This document shows positions 17,033 to 26,873 of a DNA stretch of 49,201 bases, one piece after another (the first letter of the stretch is position 1; each line of letters starts with the position of its first letter). The position numbers and the translations under genes were made by a program. The notes below the pieces were generated by a model. That model was not told the DNA's origin. It saw only the letters and a program-made list of their open reading frames with translations, and did no database searches. Source of the DNA: Pseudoalteromonas sp. Z1A8 (GTDB lineage Bacteria; Pseudomonadota; Gammaproteobacteria; Enterobacterales; Alteromonadaceae); contig NZ_WTLB01000033.1 in the NCBI RefSeq assembly GCF_011378855.1, forward strand, positions 1-49,201. The letters are read 5' to 3'.

Positions 17033-19144
17033 ATGAGTTTTAAAGCGGTATTACAACAACTTAACAGAGATAAAAAAGACTATGCCAAAGGGGTAGGTAC
17101 TCCTTTGCTGGTGCTTGCTGCCTTAGGAATGGTGATTTTACCGTTACCGCCATTTTTACTCGATATTCTTTTCTCGTTTAATATTGCCCTCGCATTAGTG
17201 GTTTTACTCGTGACTGTTTACACGATGAAGCCGGTTGAGTTTGGTATATTCCCCTCTGTACTACTTATCGCTACGATTATGCGCTTAGCGCTTAACGTGG
17301 CCAGTACTCGTGTTGTACTACTTGAAGGTCATAATGGTGGTGACTCTGCAGGTAAAGTAATTGAAGCGTTTGGTTCCGTGGTTATTGGTGGTAACTACGC
17401 TGTTGGTTTGGTCGTATTTTTAATTCTGATCATTATTAACTTTGTGGTAATTACTAAAGGTGCTGGGCGTATTTCTGAGGTATCTGCACGTTTCACCCTT
17501 GATGCAATGCCGGGTAAGCAAATGGCCATTGACGCCGATTTAAACGCTGGTTTTATCAGTGCTGAGCAAGCGCGTGACCGCCGTGAGGAAGTAACACGCG
17601 AGGCCGATTTTTACGGTTCAATGGATGGTGCAAGTAAATTTGTAAAAGGCGACGCCATTGCAGGTATTGTCATATTAATCATCAATATTGTTGGTGGTTT
17701 ATTTGTAGGGATGATTCAGCACAATATGGGCTTTGGCGATGCCATGGAAGTATATACATTACTTACCATTGGTGATGGCTTAGTTGCTCAACTTCCTTCT
17801 TTATTGCTTTCTATTGGTACTGCAATTGTTGTAACACGCCAAAATGAATCGCTCAATATGGGGGATCAATTCAAGAAACAACTTGGTAATGAAAAGTCAT
17901 TATTTATTGCTTCAGGTATTTTGATCATCATGGGTATTGTGCCTGGCATGCCGCACTTTGCTTTTTTGAGTTTAGGTGCGTTATTAGGCTATTTAGCTTA
18001 CTACACACAACAAAGTAAATTAAAAGCCGCTGCTGCAGAAGCTGAAGAGGCCGCCAATGGTGGAAGTGCAGCAACGGGTGTTGCAAATAAACAAGAACAA
18101 AAAGAACTTGGTTGGGATGACGTTCAACAGGTTGATGTAATTGGCTTAGAAGTAGGTTACAGATTAATTCCTTTAGTTGACCAATCACAAGGTGGTGAGT
18201 TACTTAATCGTATTAAAGGTGTACGTAAAAAGCTTTCCCAAGAACTTGGTTTTTTGGTGCCGCCTGTGCATATTCGCGATAATTTAGAGCTTGACCCTAA
18301 TGCTTACAGAATAACGTTAATGGGTGTTTCAACCGGTGAGAGCGAGCTTAAACATGGCGACGAGCTAGCGATTAACCCAGGGCAAGTATTTGGTCCAATT
18401 AAAGGCGTTGACACTAAAGACCCTGCTTTTGGCCTTGATGCAGTATGGATAAAACCCGATCAAAAAGATGAAGCGCAATCACTCGGTTATACCGTAGTTG
18501 ATTCTGCCACGGTAGTTGCAACCCATATTAGCCAGTTATTAACCAACAGTGCAGCGTTATTACTAGGACATGAAGAAGTCCAAAACTTGCTTGATATGCT
18601 TGCTAAAAGTCATCCTCGTTTAGTGGAAGGACTAGTACCCGATGTATTACCATTAACTGCAATTGTAAAAGTACTACAAAATTTATTGAATGAAGGGGTG
18701 GCTATTCGCGACATGCGCTCAATTGTTCAAACCCTTGTTGAATACGGCCCGCGTAGCCAAGACCCTGATGTATTAACGGCCGCAGTGCGTATTTCTCTGC
18801 GTAGATTAATTGTTCAAGATGCGGTGGGTATGTCATCAGAAATCCCTGTCATAACCTTGGCGCCTGAGTTGGAACAGATGTTGCATCAGTCATTACAAAA
18901 TGCAGGCGATGAAGGTGCCGGTATTGAGCCTGGACTTGCAGAGCGACTTCAAGTGTCATTGACACAAGCGCATCAAAATCAAGAAATGGCCGGTGAACCT
19001 TCTATATTGCTAACGTCAGGAATGTTACGCACTGTGTTATCTCGTTTTGTTAAGTACACCATTCCAGGATTGAGAGTGATGTCTTATCAAGAGGTACCAG
19101 ATGAAAGACAGATCAAGATTGTAAGCTCGGTAGGCCAACAATAA
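17033..19144 (+). CDS. flhA: flagellar export gate protein FlhA
   Basis: Largest export-gate subunit, which forms the cytoplasmic nonameric ring that receives chaperone-substrate complexes. The 703 residues begin with about eight membrane helices (to residue 330) that contain the FHIPEP-family blocks IMRLALNVASTRVVL and RFTLDAMPGKQMAIDADLNAG. The cytoplasmic domain (about 360-703) ends in RVMSYQEVPDERQIKIVSSV. Full length. It starts a new promoter unit and is followed by flhF after 21 bases. Confidence 0.97.
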   Translation: MSFKAVLQQLNRDKKDYAKGVGTPLLVLAALGMVILPLPPFLLDILFSFNIALALVVLLVTVYTMKPVEFGIFPSVLLIATIMRLALNVASTRVVLLEGHNGGDSAGKVIEAFGSVVIGGNYAVGLVVFLILIIINFVVITKGAGRISEVSARFTLDAMPGKQMAIDADLNAGFISAEQARDRREEVTREADFYGSMDGASKFVKGDAIAGIVILIINIVGGLFVGMIQHNMGFGDAMEVYTLLTIGDGLVAQLPSLLLSIGTAIVVTRQNESLNMGDQFKKQLGNEKSLFIASGILIIMGIVPGMPHFAFLSLGALLGYLAYYTQQSKLKAAAAEAEEAANGGSAATGVANKQEQKELGWDDVQQVDVIGLEVGYRLIPLVDQSQGGELLNRIKGVRKKLSQELGFLVPPVHIRDNLELDPNAYRITLMGVSTGESELKHGDELAINPGQVFGPIKGVDTKDPAFGLDAVWIKPDQKDEAQSLGYTVVDSATVVATHISQLLTNSAALLLGHEEVQNLLDMLAKSHPRLVEGLVPDVLPLTAIVKVLQNLLNEGVAIRDMRSIVQTLVEYGPRSQDPDVLTAAVRISLRRLIVQDAVGMSSEIPVITLAPELEQMLHQSLQNAGDEGAGIEPGLAERLQVSLTQAHQNQEMAGEPSILLTSGMLRTVLSRFVKYTIPGLRVMSYQEVPDERQIKIVSSVGQQ

Positions 19145-19165
19145 GATTTTAACAGGGGTTAAACC

Positions 19166-20647
19166 ATGAAGATTAAACGTTTTTTTGCTAAAGATATGCG
19201 CACAGCACTTAAAGAAGTTAAAGATGAGTTAGGTGTTGATGCGGTTATTATGTCAAATAAGAAGCTGGCTAACGGTGTAGAAATTGTAGCGGCAGTTGAT
19301 TATGACAAAGCAGCCCCTAAAGTAGCAGCGCAACCACAACGTACTGCTGAGCCTCGTGTTCAAGCGCCACAGCAAAGTATGCATAATTTTATAAAGCCAG
19401 AGCCTCAGCGTGCCAAACCTGAGCCTCAAGCAAAAGTGGCTGACAGCTTACAAGCATTATTAGAGCGTCAATCACCGCGTCCACGTTCTCCTGAACTAGC
19501 ATCTATGTTTTCACAATCGGGTATTGATACAACCGATAACTATCAAGAACCGGCTGCGCAGCCGCGTACTAAAAATATGTTTGCACGTGATGATGAAGCC
19601 CTGGCACGTCCACAAACTCAAGCCGATAGCTTAGGTTTTGATGATTTAGACCGTGACTTTGATGATTTAGATAGCCCGGTAACTGCTCGCCCACAAAATA
19701 AAAATAATGAAAGCGAAGAAATGACAACAATGCGTGAAGAAATGAACGCAATTCGTCAATTATTAGAACATCAAGTATCGGGTTTAATGCAGCAAGACAT
19801 GGCACGCCGCGACCCAACTCGTGCTTGTATGGTTGACCGTTTGGTCGGCATGGGTATTGATAAAGAAGTCGCGCAGCAAATGGCATGTTTTGTACCTGAC
19901 GATGTATCTCGTCAACAAGGCTGGAAAGCATTGCTAACAATGGTTGAAGATCAAATGCAAACGACCAATAACGAAATACTTCGCCAAGGTGGTGTATATG
20001 CGTTAGTGGGTCCAACCGGTGTGGGCAAAACCACGACAGTTGCTAAGCTTGCAGCGTTAGGTGCACAAAAGTATGGCGCTGATAAAGTGGCCTTAATAAC
20101 CACGGATACATACAGAATTGGTGCTTATGAGCAGCTTGCAACTTACGGCCGTATTATTGGTTGTGGTGTTAAACAAGTTAAAGATGCTAATGAGTTAGCT
20201 GAAGTTTTATATCATTTACGAAATAAACGTCTAGTGTTAATTGATACGGCAGGTATGAGCCAACGAGATTTACGCTTAACTGAGCAGTTAAATACGTTAA
20301 TGCGCAACCAGCGTGTGGACATTCGCAACTACCTGGTACTCAGTGCCACAGCGCAAATGAATGTATTACAAGAAACTGTACGCCACTTTAAAAAAGTACA
20401 GTTAAGTGGTTGTATTTTCACCAAGTTAGATGAATCATTAAGTTTGGGTGAGATTATTAGTATTGCGATTCAAAATCGCCTTCCAATAGGGTATCTTACT
20501 AACGGACAACGAGTACCAGAAGATATTCGTGTTGCAAATGCTGAAAAACTAGTGAAAAAGGCTGAGCAATTATATTTAAAAAGAACAAAAGCACAACATT
20601 CAAGGCATCAAGCAGTGGCGCCAAGTACAGTAGGGATGTATGATTAA
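19166..20647 (+). CDS. flhF: flagellar SRP-type GTPase FlhF
   Basis: GTPase that places the flagellum at the cell pole. The 493 residues have an N-terminal B domain (MKIKRFFAKDMRTALKEVKD), a Pro/Gln/Asp-rich linker with two DFDDLD-like stretches, then the NG domain with Walker A GPTGVGKTTT (about residue 280), DTYRIGAYEQL, LIDTAGMSQRD and the TKLDE motif. It overlaps flhG by 8 bases. The pair is typical of polar flagellates. Confidence 0.97.
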   Translation: MKIKRFFAKDMRTALKEVKDELGVDAVIMSNKKLANGVEIVAAVDYDKAAPKVAAQPQRTAEPRVQAPQQSMHNFIKPEPQRAKPEPQAKVADSLQALLERQSPRPRSPELASMFSQSGIDTTDNYQEPAAQPRTKNMFARDDEALARPQTQADSLGFDDLDRDFDDLDSPVTARPQNKNNESEEMTTMREEMNAIRQLLEHQVSGLMQQDMARRDPTRACMVDRLVGMGIDKEVAQQMACFVPDDVSRQQGWKALLTMVEDQMQTTNNEILRQGGVYALVGPTGVGKTTTVAKLAALGAQKYGADKVALITTDTYRIGAYEQLATYGRIIGCGVKQVKDANELAEVLYHLRNKRLVLIDTAGMSQRDLRLTEQLNTLMRNQRVDIRNYLVLSATAQMNVLQETVRHFKKVQLSGCIFTKLDESLSLGEIISIAIQNRLPIGYLTNGQRVPEDIRVANAEKLVKKAEQLYLKRTKAQHSRHQAVAPSTVGMYD

Positions 20648-21500
20648 CACAGTATTAGATCAAGCAAGCGGCCTGCGCAAAATGAGTCAAAACAATAACA
20701 ACGGCGTTAAAGTTATCGCTGTAACCGGTGGTAAAGGTGGGGTGGGGAAAACAAATGTTTCTCTAAATACCGCTATTGCACTAGGGCAGCAAGGTAATAG
20801 AGTACTAGTACTGGATGCTGACTTAGGTTTAGCAAATTGTGATGTGATGCTTGGTTTACGTGTAGAGCGTAATTTATCACATGTTTTGTCTGGTGAGTGT
20901 GAGCTTGACGAAATTTTAGTTGAAGGTCCTGCTGGTATTAAAATTGTACCCGCTACATCGGGTTCGCAAAGTATGGTTGAGTTATCACCATCGGAGCATG
21001 CTGGACTAATTCGTGCGTTTAGCGAATTGAATACCGAATTTGATATTTTAATTGTAGATACCGCCGCTGGTATTTCGGACATGGTGCTGAGCTTTTCGCG
21101 CGCAGCACAAGATGTAATGGTTGTAGTGTGCGATGAACCAACATCAATCACAGATGCTTACGCACTTATTAAAGTATTAAGCCGTGAGCATGGCGTTTAT
21201 AAATTTAAAATTGTTGCCAATATGGTCCGCAGTATGCGTGAAGGCACTGAATTATTTGCAAAGCTATCTAAGGTTACCGATCGCTTTTTAGATGTGTCAA
21301 TGGAGCTAGTAGCAACGGTTCCTTATGACGAAAATATGCGCAAAGCAACGCGTCGTCAAAAAGTAATAGTAGAGCTCTTTCCTAATTCGCCAGCCGCTCT
21401 TGCGTTTAAAACGCTGGCAACAAAAGCAGTTAAATGGCCAATACCAAACCAACCATCGGGGCATTTAGAGTTTTTCATTGAGAAACTAGTAAACGGCTAA
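20640..21500 (+). CDS. flhG: flagellar number regulator FlhG (FleN), MinD-like ATPase
   Basis: MinD/ParA-type ATPase that limits flagellar number by acting against FlhF and, in relatives, the master regulator FlrA/FleQ. The 286 residues show an activation-helix-like start (DQASGLRKM), the deviant Walker A GGKGGVGKTNVS, LDADLGLANCDVMLGL, and IVDTAAGISDMV. It overlaps flhF and is followed 2 bases later by fliA. Confidence 0.96.
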   Translation: MINTVLDQASGLRKMSQNNNNGVKVIAVTGGKGGVGKTNVSLNTAIALGQQGNRVLVLDADLGLANCDVMLGLRVERNLSHVLSGECELDEILVEGPAGIKIVPATSGSQSMVELSPSEHAGLIRAFSELNTEFDILIVDTAAGISDMVLSFSRAAQDVMVVVCDEPTSITDAYALIKVLSREHGVYKFKIVANMVRSMREGTELFAKLSKVTDRFLDVSMELVATVPYDENMRKATRRQKVIVELFPNSPAALAFKTLATKAVKWPIPNQPSGHLEFFIEKLVNG

Positions 21501-21502
21501 TT

Positions 21503-22237
21503 ATGACAATATTGGTGAATAGAGCTATGGGATATCAATCAACACAAAACTTAAATGTGATTGTTGAGAAGCATGCATCACTTGTCAAAAAAGTGGCATG
21601 TCATCTAATTGCTCGATTACCACCTAGCGTTCAGCTTGATGATTTAATTCAATCAGGAATGATAGGTTTAATAGAAGCTTCAAAAAACTTCGATGCAACT
21701 AAGGGCGCAAGCTTTGAAACCTTTGCAGGTATTCGTATTCGTGGTGCCATGCTAGATGAAATGCGCCGTGGTGATTGGGCTCCTCGCTCAGTACATCGTA
21801 AAAGCCGACAAGTTGCAGAAGCAATTACAGGGCTCGAAAGTAGTCTTAATCGCGAACCAACAGATACAGAAGTTGCTGAAAAACTTGAAATTTCACTCAA
21901 TGAGTACCATCATATTTTAAATGATGTGAATGCGAGTAAAATACTAGGTATTGAAGACCTTGGTGTTGATGAGGATGTCATTACTCCCGTAGGCCAAGAT
22001 TTAGCGCAAGATAAACCTTTTAATAATGTTAAAAATGATCGGTTTAATGAGTCTTTGCTAAGTGCAATTAAGTCATTACCAGAGCGTGATGCAATGGTGC
22101 TTTCTTTGTACTATAACGATGAAATGAATTTAAAAGAAATAGGACATATACTCGATGTAAGTGAATCGCGTGTAAGTCAGATACATGGTCAGGCGATGAT
22201 TAAGCTTAAAGCTAAAATCAATGACTGGATAAATTAG
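21503..22237 (+). CDS. fliA: flagellar sigma factor FliA (sigma-28)
   Basis: RNA polymerase sigma factor for late genes such as flagellins and chemoreceptors; normally held by the anti-sigma factor FlgM, which is not in this window. The 244 residues show region 2 (LDDLIQSGMIGLIEASKNFD, then SFETFAGIRIRGAMLDEMR), region 3, and region 4 (LPERDAMVLSLYYNDEMNLK, then SESRVSQIHGQAM). Full length. Confidence 0.97.
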   Translation: MTILVNRAMGYQSTQNLNVIVEKHASLVKKVACHLIARLPPSVQLDDLIQSGMIGLIEASKNFDATKGASFETFAGIRIRGAMLDEMRRGDWAPRSVHRKSRQVAEAITGLESSLNREPTDTEVAEKLEISLNEYHHILNDVNASKILGIEDLGVDEDVITPVGQDLAQDKPFNNVKNDRFNESLLSAIKSLPERDAMVLSLYYNDEMNLKEIGHILDVSESRVSQIHGQAMIKLKAKINDWIN

Positions 22238-22277
22238 TAGTAAGTAAACAAAGGTTAATACCTCACTGGGGGATGTT

Positions 22278-22661
22278 TTGGATAAAAACATGAAAATTCT
22301 TGTAGTTGATGATTTTTCAACGATGAGACGCATTATAAAAAACCTGTTACGTGATTTAGGTTTCACTAACGTTCAAGAGGCTGATGACGGGTCTACAGCT
22401 TTGCCTATGTTGCAAAATCAAGTGTTTGATTTTGTAGTTACTGATTGGAATATGCCTGGAATGCAAGGTATTGACCTTTTAAGAGCAATTCGTGCAGATG
22501 ATAAGTTAAAACATATCCCTGTATTAATGGTAACGGCAGAAGCTAAAAAAGAACAAATAATAGCTGCAGCGCAAGCTGGCGTTAATGGTTATATTGTTAA
22601 GCCTTTTACGGCTGGAACATTAAAAACTAAGTTAGAAAAAGTATTTGAACGCTTAGGCTAA
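22278..22661 (+). CDS. cheY: chemotaxis response regulator CheY
   Basis: Single-domain receiver that, when phosphorylated by CheA, binds FliM and reverses the motor. The 127 residues carry the acidic pair in [20 protein letters not shown], acceptor Asp56 (VTDWNMPGM), the conserved Thr in VTAEAKK, and Lys in VKPFTAGTL. The start is TTG at 22278: GGGGGA at 22267-22272 is 5 bases upstream, while it is too far from the ATG at 22290. The stop overlaps the first upstream ATG of cheZ. Confidence 0.97.
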   Translation: MDKNMKILVVDDFSTMRRIIKNLLRDLGFTNVQEADDGSTALPMLQNQVFDFVVTDWNMPGMQGIDLLRAIRADDKLKHIPVLMVTAEAKKEQIIAAAQAGVNGYIVKPFTAGTLKTKLEKVFERLG

Positions 22662-22678
22662 TGATGGGGGAGAGGCTT

Positions 22679-23452
22679 ATGCCAGCACTAGCTGCGCCTC
22701 AAATAACGTTAGAACAAGCTCGTCAGCTCGTTGTTTTTTTAGAAAATGATGAGCAAGATAAAGCAAATCAGTTGATTTTAGAGACTGCCTCGCAAGAGCA
22801 GTCTGAATTATTTGCTGAAGTTGGAAAGTTGACCCGTCAATTGCACGAAGCCCTTAAAAGTTTTGAGCTTGACACTCGCTTAACTAACATAACGACTGAT
22901 GCTATTCCAGATGCTAAAAAGCGGCTTAATTATGTTATAGAAATGACAGAAAATGCGGCTAATAAAACAATGGATGCAGTGGAGGCTAGTCTTCCTATAG
23001 CCCAGCAATTAGCAGATGAAATATCTCATATCAAACCGACATGGGATCGTTTAATGAGCCGCGAGATCGAGCTTGGTGAGTTTAAACAACTTTGCCACAG
23101 TATCGATAAGTTTATGAATAACTCTCATCATAAAACAGATGAGCTTCAAAGCTTAATGACAAATGTACTAATGGCTCAAGACTATCAAGACTTAACAGGC
23201 CAAGTTATTCGCCGTGTTATAGAACTTGTTAGGGAAGTAGAAGAAAGCTTACTTCATCTTTTAACAGCGTTTGCTGAACAAGATGACAGTGACAGCACCG
23301 TGAATAAAGTAGAACAACAAAAAATAAAAGAACCAGTTGCCACACAAACTTTAGCAGGTCCTGAAGGCCCTATTATTGATAAAGAATCGCGTAACGATGT
23401 TGTATCTGATCAAGATGAAGTCGATGATCTTTTATCAAGTTTGGGCTTCTAA
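22679..23452 (+). CDS. cheZ: CheY-P phosphatase CheZ
   Basis: Speeds dephosphorylation of CheY-P and so resets motor bias. The 257-residue helical protein contains the catalytic block QDYQDLTGQVIRRVIEL (active Gln in QDLTGQ) and the C-terminal CheY-binding peptide DEVDDLLSSLGF. ATG 22679 is chosen because GGGGGAGAGG (22666-22675) lies just upstream. The earlier in-frame ATGs at 22661 and 22664 overlap that ribosome site or the cheY stop. Confidence 0.96.
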   Translation: MPALAAPQITLEQARQLVVFLENDEQDKANQLILETASQEQSELFAEVGKLTRQLHEALKSFELDTRLTNITTDAIPDAKKRLNYVIEMTENAANKTMDAVEASLPIAQQLADEISHIKPTWDRLMSREIELGEFKQLCHSIDKFMNNSHHKTDELQSLMTNVLMAQDYQDLTGQVIRRVIELVREVEESLLHLLTAFAEQDDSDSTVNKVEQQKIKEPVATQTLAGPEGPIIDKESRNDVVSDQDEVDDLLSSLGF

Positions 23453-23467
23453 GAGGAGAGTAACTGC

Positions 23468-25648
23468 ATGTTTGAAGTCGATGAAGATATTTTACAAGAC
23501 TTTCTCGTAGAGGCAGGAGAAATCCTAGAGCTTTTATCTGAACAGTTGGTTGAACTGGAAAATAATCCAGAAGATACAGAGTTACTAAACGCTATATTTA
23601 GAGGCTTTCACACTGTAAAAGGTGGCGCAGGCTTTTTAGCTATGACAGAACTTGTTGATGCTTGTCATGGTGCTGAAAACGTATTTGATTTATTACGTCA
23701 AGGCGTGCGGACGGTCAATTCAGAGTTAATGGATGTTATTTTACAAGCGCTCGACACCATTAATGAAATGTTCGCGACTATCCAAAATAGGGATAAGCCA
23801 GAACCTGCAGATCCTGAATTACTTCATACCCTTCACATTTTAGGTCTACCTCCAACAGAAGATGAGCTTAACGGTGTATCTTCGAACAATGAAGTTGAAC
23901 AACCTCAAAACGAAGTAGTTGATACGCCCATAGTTGATGACGAAGATCCGTTTGCATTTGATGAACTATTTAGCGGAACGCCTTCGGTTAGCGATGCTGA
24001 AATTGATGAAATAACTGAAGACGAATTTGAAAACTTACTGGATGAACTACACGGTAAAGGACAAGGTCCTGTAATTGAGAAGCCAGTAGCAAGCAGCAAT
24101 GACTTTAATGGTGACATTACGGATGATGAATTTGATAGCTTATTAGATGAGTTACATGGAGTCGGCAGTTTTGGTGATGTTGTAAGTAAAGCGCCTGTAG
24201 AACCAGCAAAACCAGTCTCAAACACGGTTAATTCATCAGATGATGAAATTAGTGATGACGAGTTTGAAGCACTCCTTGATGAACTTCATGGCAAAGGCAC
24301 TGCACCTAAATCAATAGAAAGCACGTCAGCTGTGAATCAGCCCAATATTCCTGCAACACCAGCCGCTAAAGCTAGTGTGCCTGTAAAAAAACCAGTGCCT
24401 GCGAAAGCACCTGTTTCTAAACCGGTAGAAAAGCCTGTTGTTAAAGCAGCACCCGCAGCGGCAAAAAAATCAGCGCCGCCAGCAGCAGAAACTACCGTTC
24501 GTGTAGATACAAAACGACTTGACCAAATTATGAATATGGTTGGTGAGTTAGTACTTGTGCGAAACCGCTTGGTTAGTTTAGCAACTAATTCAGACAGTGA
24601 AGCGATGGGCAAGGCTATCTCTAACTTAGATGTGGTTACTGCTGATATTCAAGGTGCAGTAATGCAAACCCGAATGCAGCCAATCAAGAAAGTATTTGGT
24701 CGATTCCCTCGAGTTGTTCGCGATTTAGCGCGCAGTTTAAACAAAGACATTGACTTAAAGCTTGTAGGTGAAGAAACCGATTTAGATAAAAACTTGGTGG
24801 AAGCACTTGCCGATCCGCTTGTGCATTTAGTTCGAAACTCAGTTGACCATGGTATTGAAATGCCCGCTGTTCGTGAGGCCGCAGGTAAGTCTAGAACAGG
24901 TAATGTTACTTTATCAGCGTCTCAAGAAGGCGATCATATTTTGCTAACCATTAAAGATGATGGCGCAGGTATGGATGCTGAAAAGCTGAAAAAAATAGCA
25001 ATTAGTAAAGGCGTGCTCGATCACGACCAAGCGAGTCGACTTTCTGACACCGAAGCGTATAACTTGATTTTTGCACCCGGCTTTTCTACAAAAGAAGAGA
25101 TATCTGATATTTCAGGTCGTGGTGTAGGAATGGACGTGGTGAAAACTAAAATCACCCAATTAAACGGTTCAGTAAGTATTCAATCTGAGTTAGGCGTAGG
25201 TACTATTTTAGAAATAAAAGTACCACTTACCTTAGCTATATTACCGACCTTAATGGTGATTGTTGGCTCACAAACATTTGCGTTACCACTTGCCGGTGTG
25301 AGTGAAATATTCAACTTAGATTTAACTAAGACAAATGTAGTTGATGGGCAATTAACAATTATTGTGCGTAAAAAGGCAATACCGTTATTTTACCTTGAGC
25401 ACTGGTTAGTAAAGGGCTCAGATCGTTCTCAGCGAAAAGCAAAAGGCCACGTAGTCATTGTCCAAATTGGTACGCAGCAAATAGGTTTTGTTGTTGACTC
25501 GCTAATTGGTCAAGAAGAAGTTGTAATTAAACCACTTGATGCATTACTACAAGGCACGCCAGGTATGGCAGGTGCTACAATTACTTCGGATGGTGGCATT
25601 GCACTGATTTTAGACGTTCCAAACATGTTAAAACATTACGCAGGCTGA
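23468..25648 (+). CDS. cheA: chemotaxis histidine kinase CheA
   Basis: Receptor-coupled kinase of the chemosensory array. The 726 residues run: P1/HPt (1-130) with phospho-His48 in FRGFHTVKGGAGF; a long acidic linker (135-290) with three copies of an ITDDEFxxLLDELHGxG peptide (181-198, 216-233, 260-277); a Pro/Ala/Lys-rich hinge (291-341); P3 dimerization (342-405); P4 ATPase with HLVRNSVDHGIE, DDGAGM and GRGVGMDVV; and P5 CheW-like (587-726). No ordinary P2 CheY-binding domain is evident. In Vibrio the corresponding linker region binds ParP, which fits the parC/parP genes downstream. Confidence 0.97.
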   Translation: MFEVDEDILQDFLVEAGEILELLSEQLVELENNPEDTELLNAIFRGFHTVKGGAGFLAMTELVDACHGAENVFDLLRQGVRTVNSELMDVILQALDTINEMFATIQNRDKPEPADPELLHTLHILGLPPTEDELNGVSSNNEVEQPQNEVVDTPIVDDEDPFAFDELFSGTPSVSDAEIDEITEDEFENLLDELHGKGQGPVIEKPVASSNDFNGDITDDEFDSLLDELHGVGSFGDVVSKAPVEPAKPVSNTVNSSDDEISDDEFEALLDELHGKGTAPKSIESTSAVNQPNIPATPAAKASVPVKKPVPAKAPVSKPVEKPVVKAAPAAAKKSAPPAAETTVRVDTKRLDQIMNMVGELVLVRNRLVSLATNSDSEAMGKAISNLDVVTADIQGAVMQTRMQPIKKVFGRFPRVVRDLARSLNKDIDLKLVGEETDLDKNLVEALADPLVHLVRNSVDHGIEMPAVREAAGKSRTGNVTLSASQEGDHILLTIKDDGAGMDAEKLKKIAISKGVLDHDQASRLSDTEAYNLIFAPGFSTKEEISDISGRGVGMDVVKTKITQLNGSVSIQSELGVGTILEIKVPLTLAILPTLMVIVGSQTFALPLAGVSEIFNLDLTKTNVVDGQLTIIVRKKAIPLFYLEHWLVKGSDRSQRKAKGHVVIVQIGTQQIGFVVDSLIGQEEVVIKPLDALLQGTPGMAGATITSDGGIALILDVPNMLKHYAG
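24008..24298 (+). repeat. three copies of an 18-residue acidic repeat within cheA
   Basis: The copies lie at 24008-24061, 24113-24166 and 24245-24298 and encode EITEDEFENLLDELHGKG, DITDDEFDSLLDELHGVG and EISDDEFEALLDELHGKG. They are spaced by 17 and 26 linker residues. The core EF-x2-LLDELHG is invariant, while the spacers are unrelated, which points to selection on the peptide itself. Confidence 0.85.
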
Positions 25649-25655
25649 TAATAAA

Positions 25656-25682
25656 GTAGGTATATATTTAATATATACCTAC
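25656..25682 (+). promoter_or_regulatory. perfect 12-base-pair hairpin between cheA and cheB
   Basis: GTAGGTATATAT (25656-25667), loop TTA, and ATATATACCTAC (25671-25682) pair perfectly. The upper stem is all A-U, so it would be weak at warm temperature. No T-run follows, so full termination inside the che operon is unlikely; an RNA-processing or dosage element is more plausible. Confidence 0.5.
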
Positions 25683-25706
25683 GCATAAATTTAATAAGAG
25701 AGCTAA

Positions 25707-26873
25707 ATGGCCGTTAAAGTTTTAGTTGTTGATGATTCAAGCTTTTTTCGCCGCAGGGTAAGCGAAATTCTTGAGCAAGATAGCGACATACAAGTTATAG
25801 GCTTTGCTGTGAATGGCAGAGAGGCTGTTGAAAAAGCAGCTCAACTACGTCCTGATATGATTACTATGGATGTCGAAATGCCTGTGCTCGACGGTATTAG
25901 CGCAGTTAAAGAGATTATGGCGAGTAATCCAACGCCTATTTTGATGTTTTCATCACTTACGCGTGATGGCGCAACTGCAACATTTGATGCGCTAGATGCA
26001 GGAGCAATGGATTTTTTACCGAAAAAGTTTGAAGACATTGCACGCAATAACGAAGACGCAATAAAGCTTTTACAAAGTAAAGTGAAAGACATAGGGCGGA
26101 GACGTTTACCGCGAACATTTAGAGTTCCAACACCGCCTAAGTCAGTAATTCCAACTAAACCAACAACAAGTTCACTTTCGCAAAGAACAAGCACATTAAC
26201 GCCTTCCATAAAACAGCCTGATAGAAGCTTTCAAAAAGCAACCCCTGCAACATCGTCAGGTTCAAATGTTGCCTCAATGCGAGCAAGTGGAAAGCAATAC
26301 CAGCTTGTTGCTATTGGTACTTCTACAGGCGGGCCTGTTGCACTGCAAACTATACTGACTCAATTGCCAGCTAATTTTCCTCACCCGATTTTACTTATTC
26401 AGCATATGCCAGCTGCATTTACACCTGCATTCGCAGCGCGCTTAAATGGTCTGTGCCAAATAAAAGTTAAAGAAGCACAGCAAGGTGACCGCTTACAGTC
26501 TGGAACTGCTTATTTAGCGCCTGGTGGACAGCAAATGATGGTAGAAGGGCGTGGAGCAAATAGAACTCTGCGCGTATTTGAAGATCATAGCGAGAGAATA
26601 AGCTATAAACCGAGCGTAGATGTTACTTTTGCAAGCGCAGCCAAAACGTATCAAGGTGATGTACTAGCTATTGTTTTAACAGGAATGGGCGCTGATGGAC
26701 GTGACGGTGCCAGAATGTTAAAACAAACGGGTGCTACTATTTGGGCGCAAGATGAGAAAAGCTGTGTTGTTTATGGAATGCCTCAAGCCATTGCTAATGC
26801 TGGGCTTTCGAGTGAAAGCTTAGCACTGAGTGATGTTGCGGCGCGCATAAAGAGAGAGGTGGGCTGTGGATAA
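25707..26873 (+). CDS. cheB: chemotaxis protein-glutamate methylesterase CheB
   Basis: Removes methyl groups from chemoreceptors and deamidates them; it is activated by CheA. The 388 residues hold a receiver domain (1-125, acceptor Asp55 in [12 protein letters not shown]), a Pro/Ser/Thr-rich linker (about 135-190), and the esterase domain with the catalytic triad Ser206 (GTSTGGP), His233 (IQHMPAAFT) and Asp330 ([10 protein letters not shown]). GAG at 25701-25703 lies before the ATG. The matching methyltransferase CheR is not in this window. Confidence 0.97.
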   Translation: MAVKVLVVDDSSFFRRRVSEILEQDSDIQVIGFAVNGREAVEKAAQLRPDMITMDVEMPVLDGISAVKEIMASNPTPILMFSSLTRDGATATFDALDAGAMDFLPKKFEDIARNNEDAIKLLQSKVKDIGRRRLPRTFRVPTPPKSVIPTKPTTSSLSQRTSTLTPSIKQPDRSFQKATPATSSGSNVASMRASGKQYQLVAIGTSTGGPVALQTILTQLPANFPHPILLIQHMPAAFTPAFAARLNGLCQIKVKEAQQGDRLQSGTAYLAPGGQQMMVEGRGANRTLRVFEDHSERISYKPSVDVTFASAAKTYQGDVLAIVLTGMGADGRDGARMLKQTGATIWAQDEKSCVVYGMPQAIANAGLSSESLALSDVAARIKREVGCG

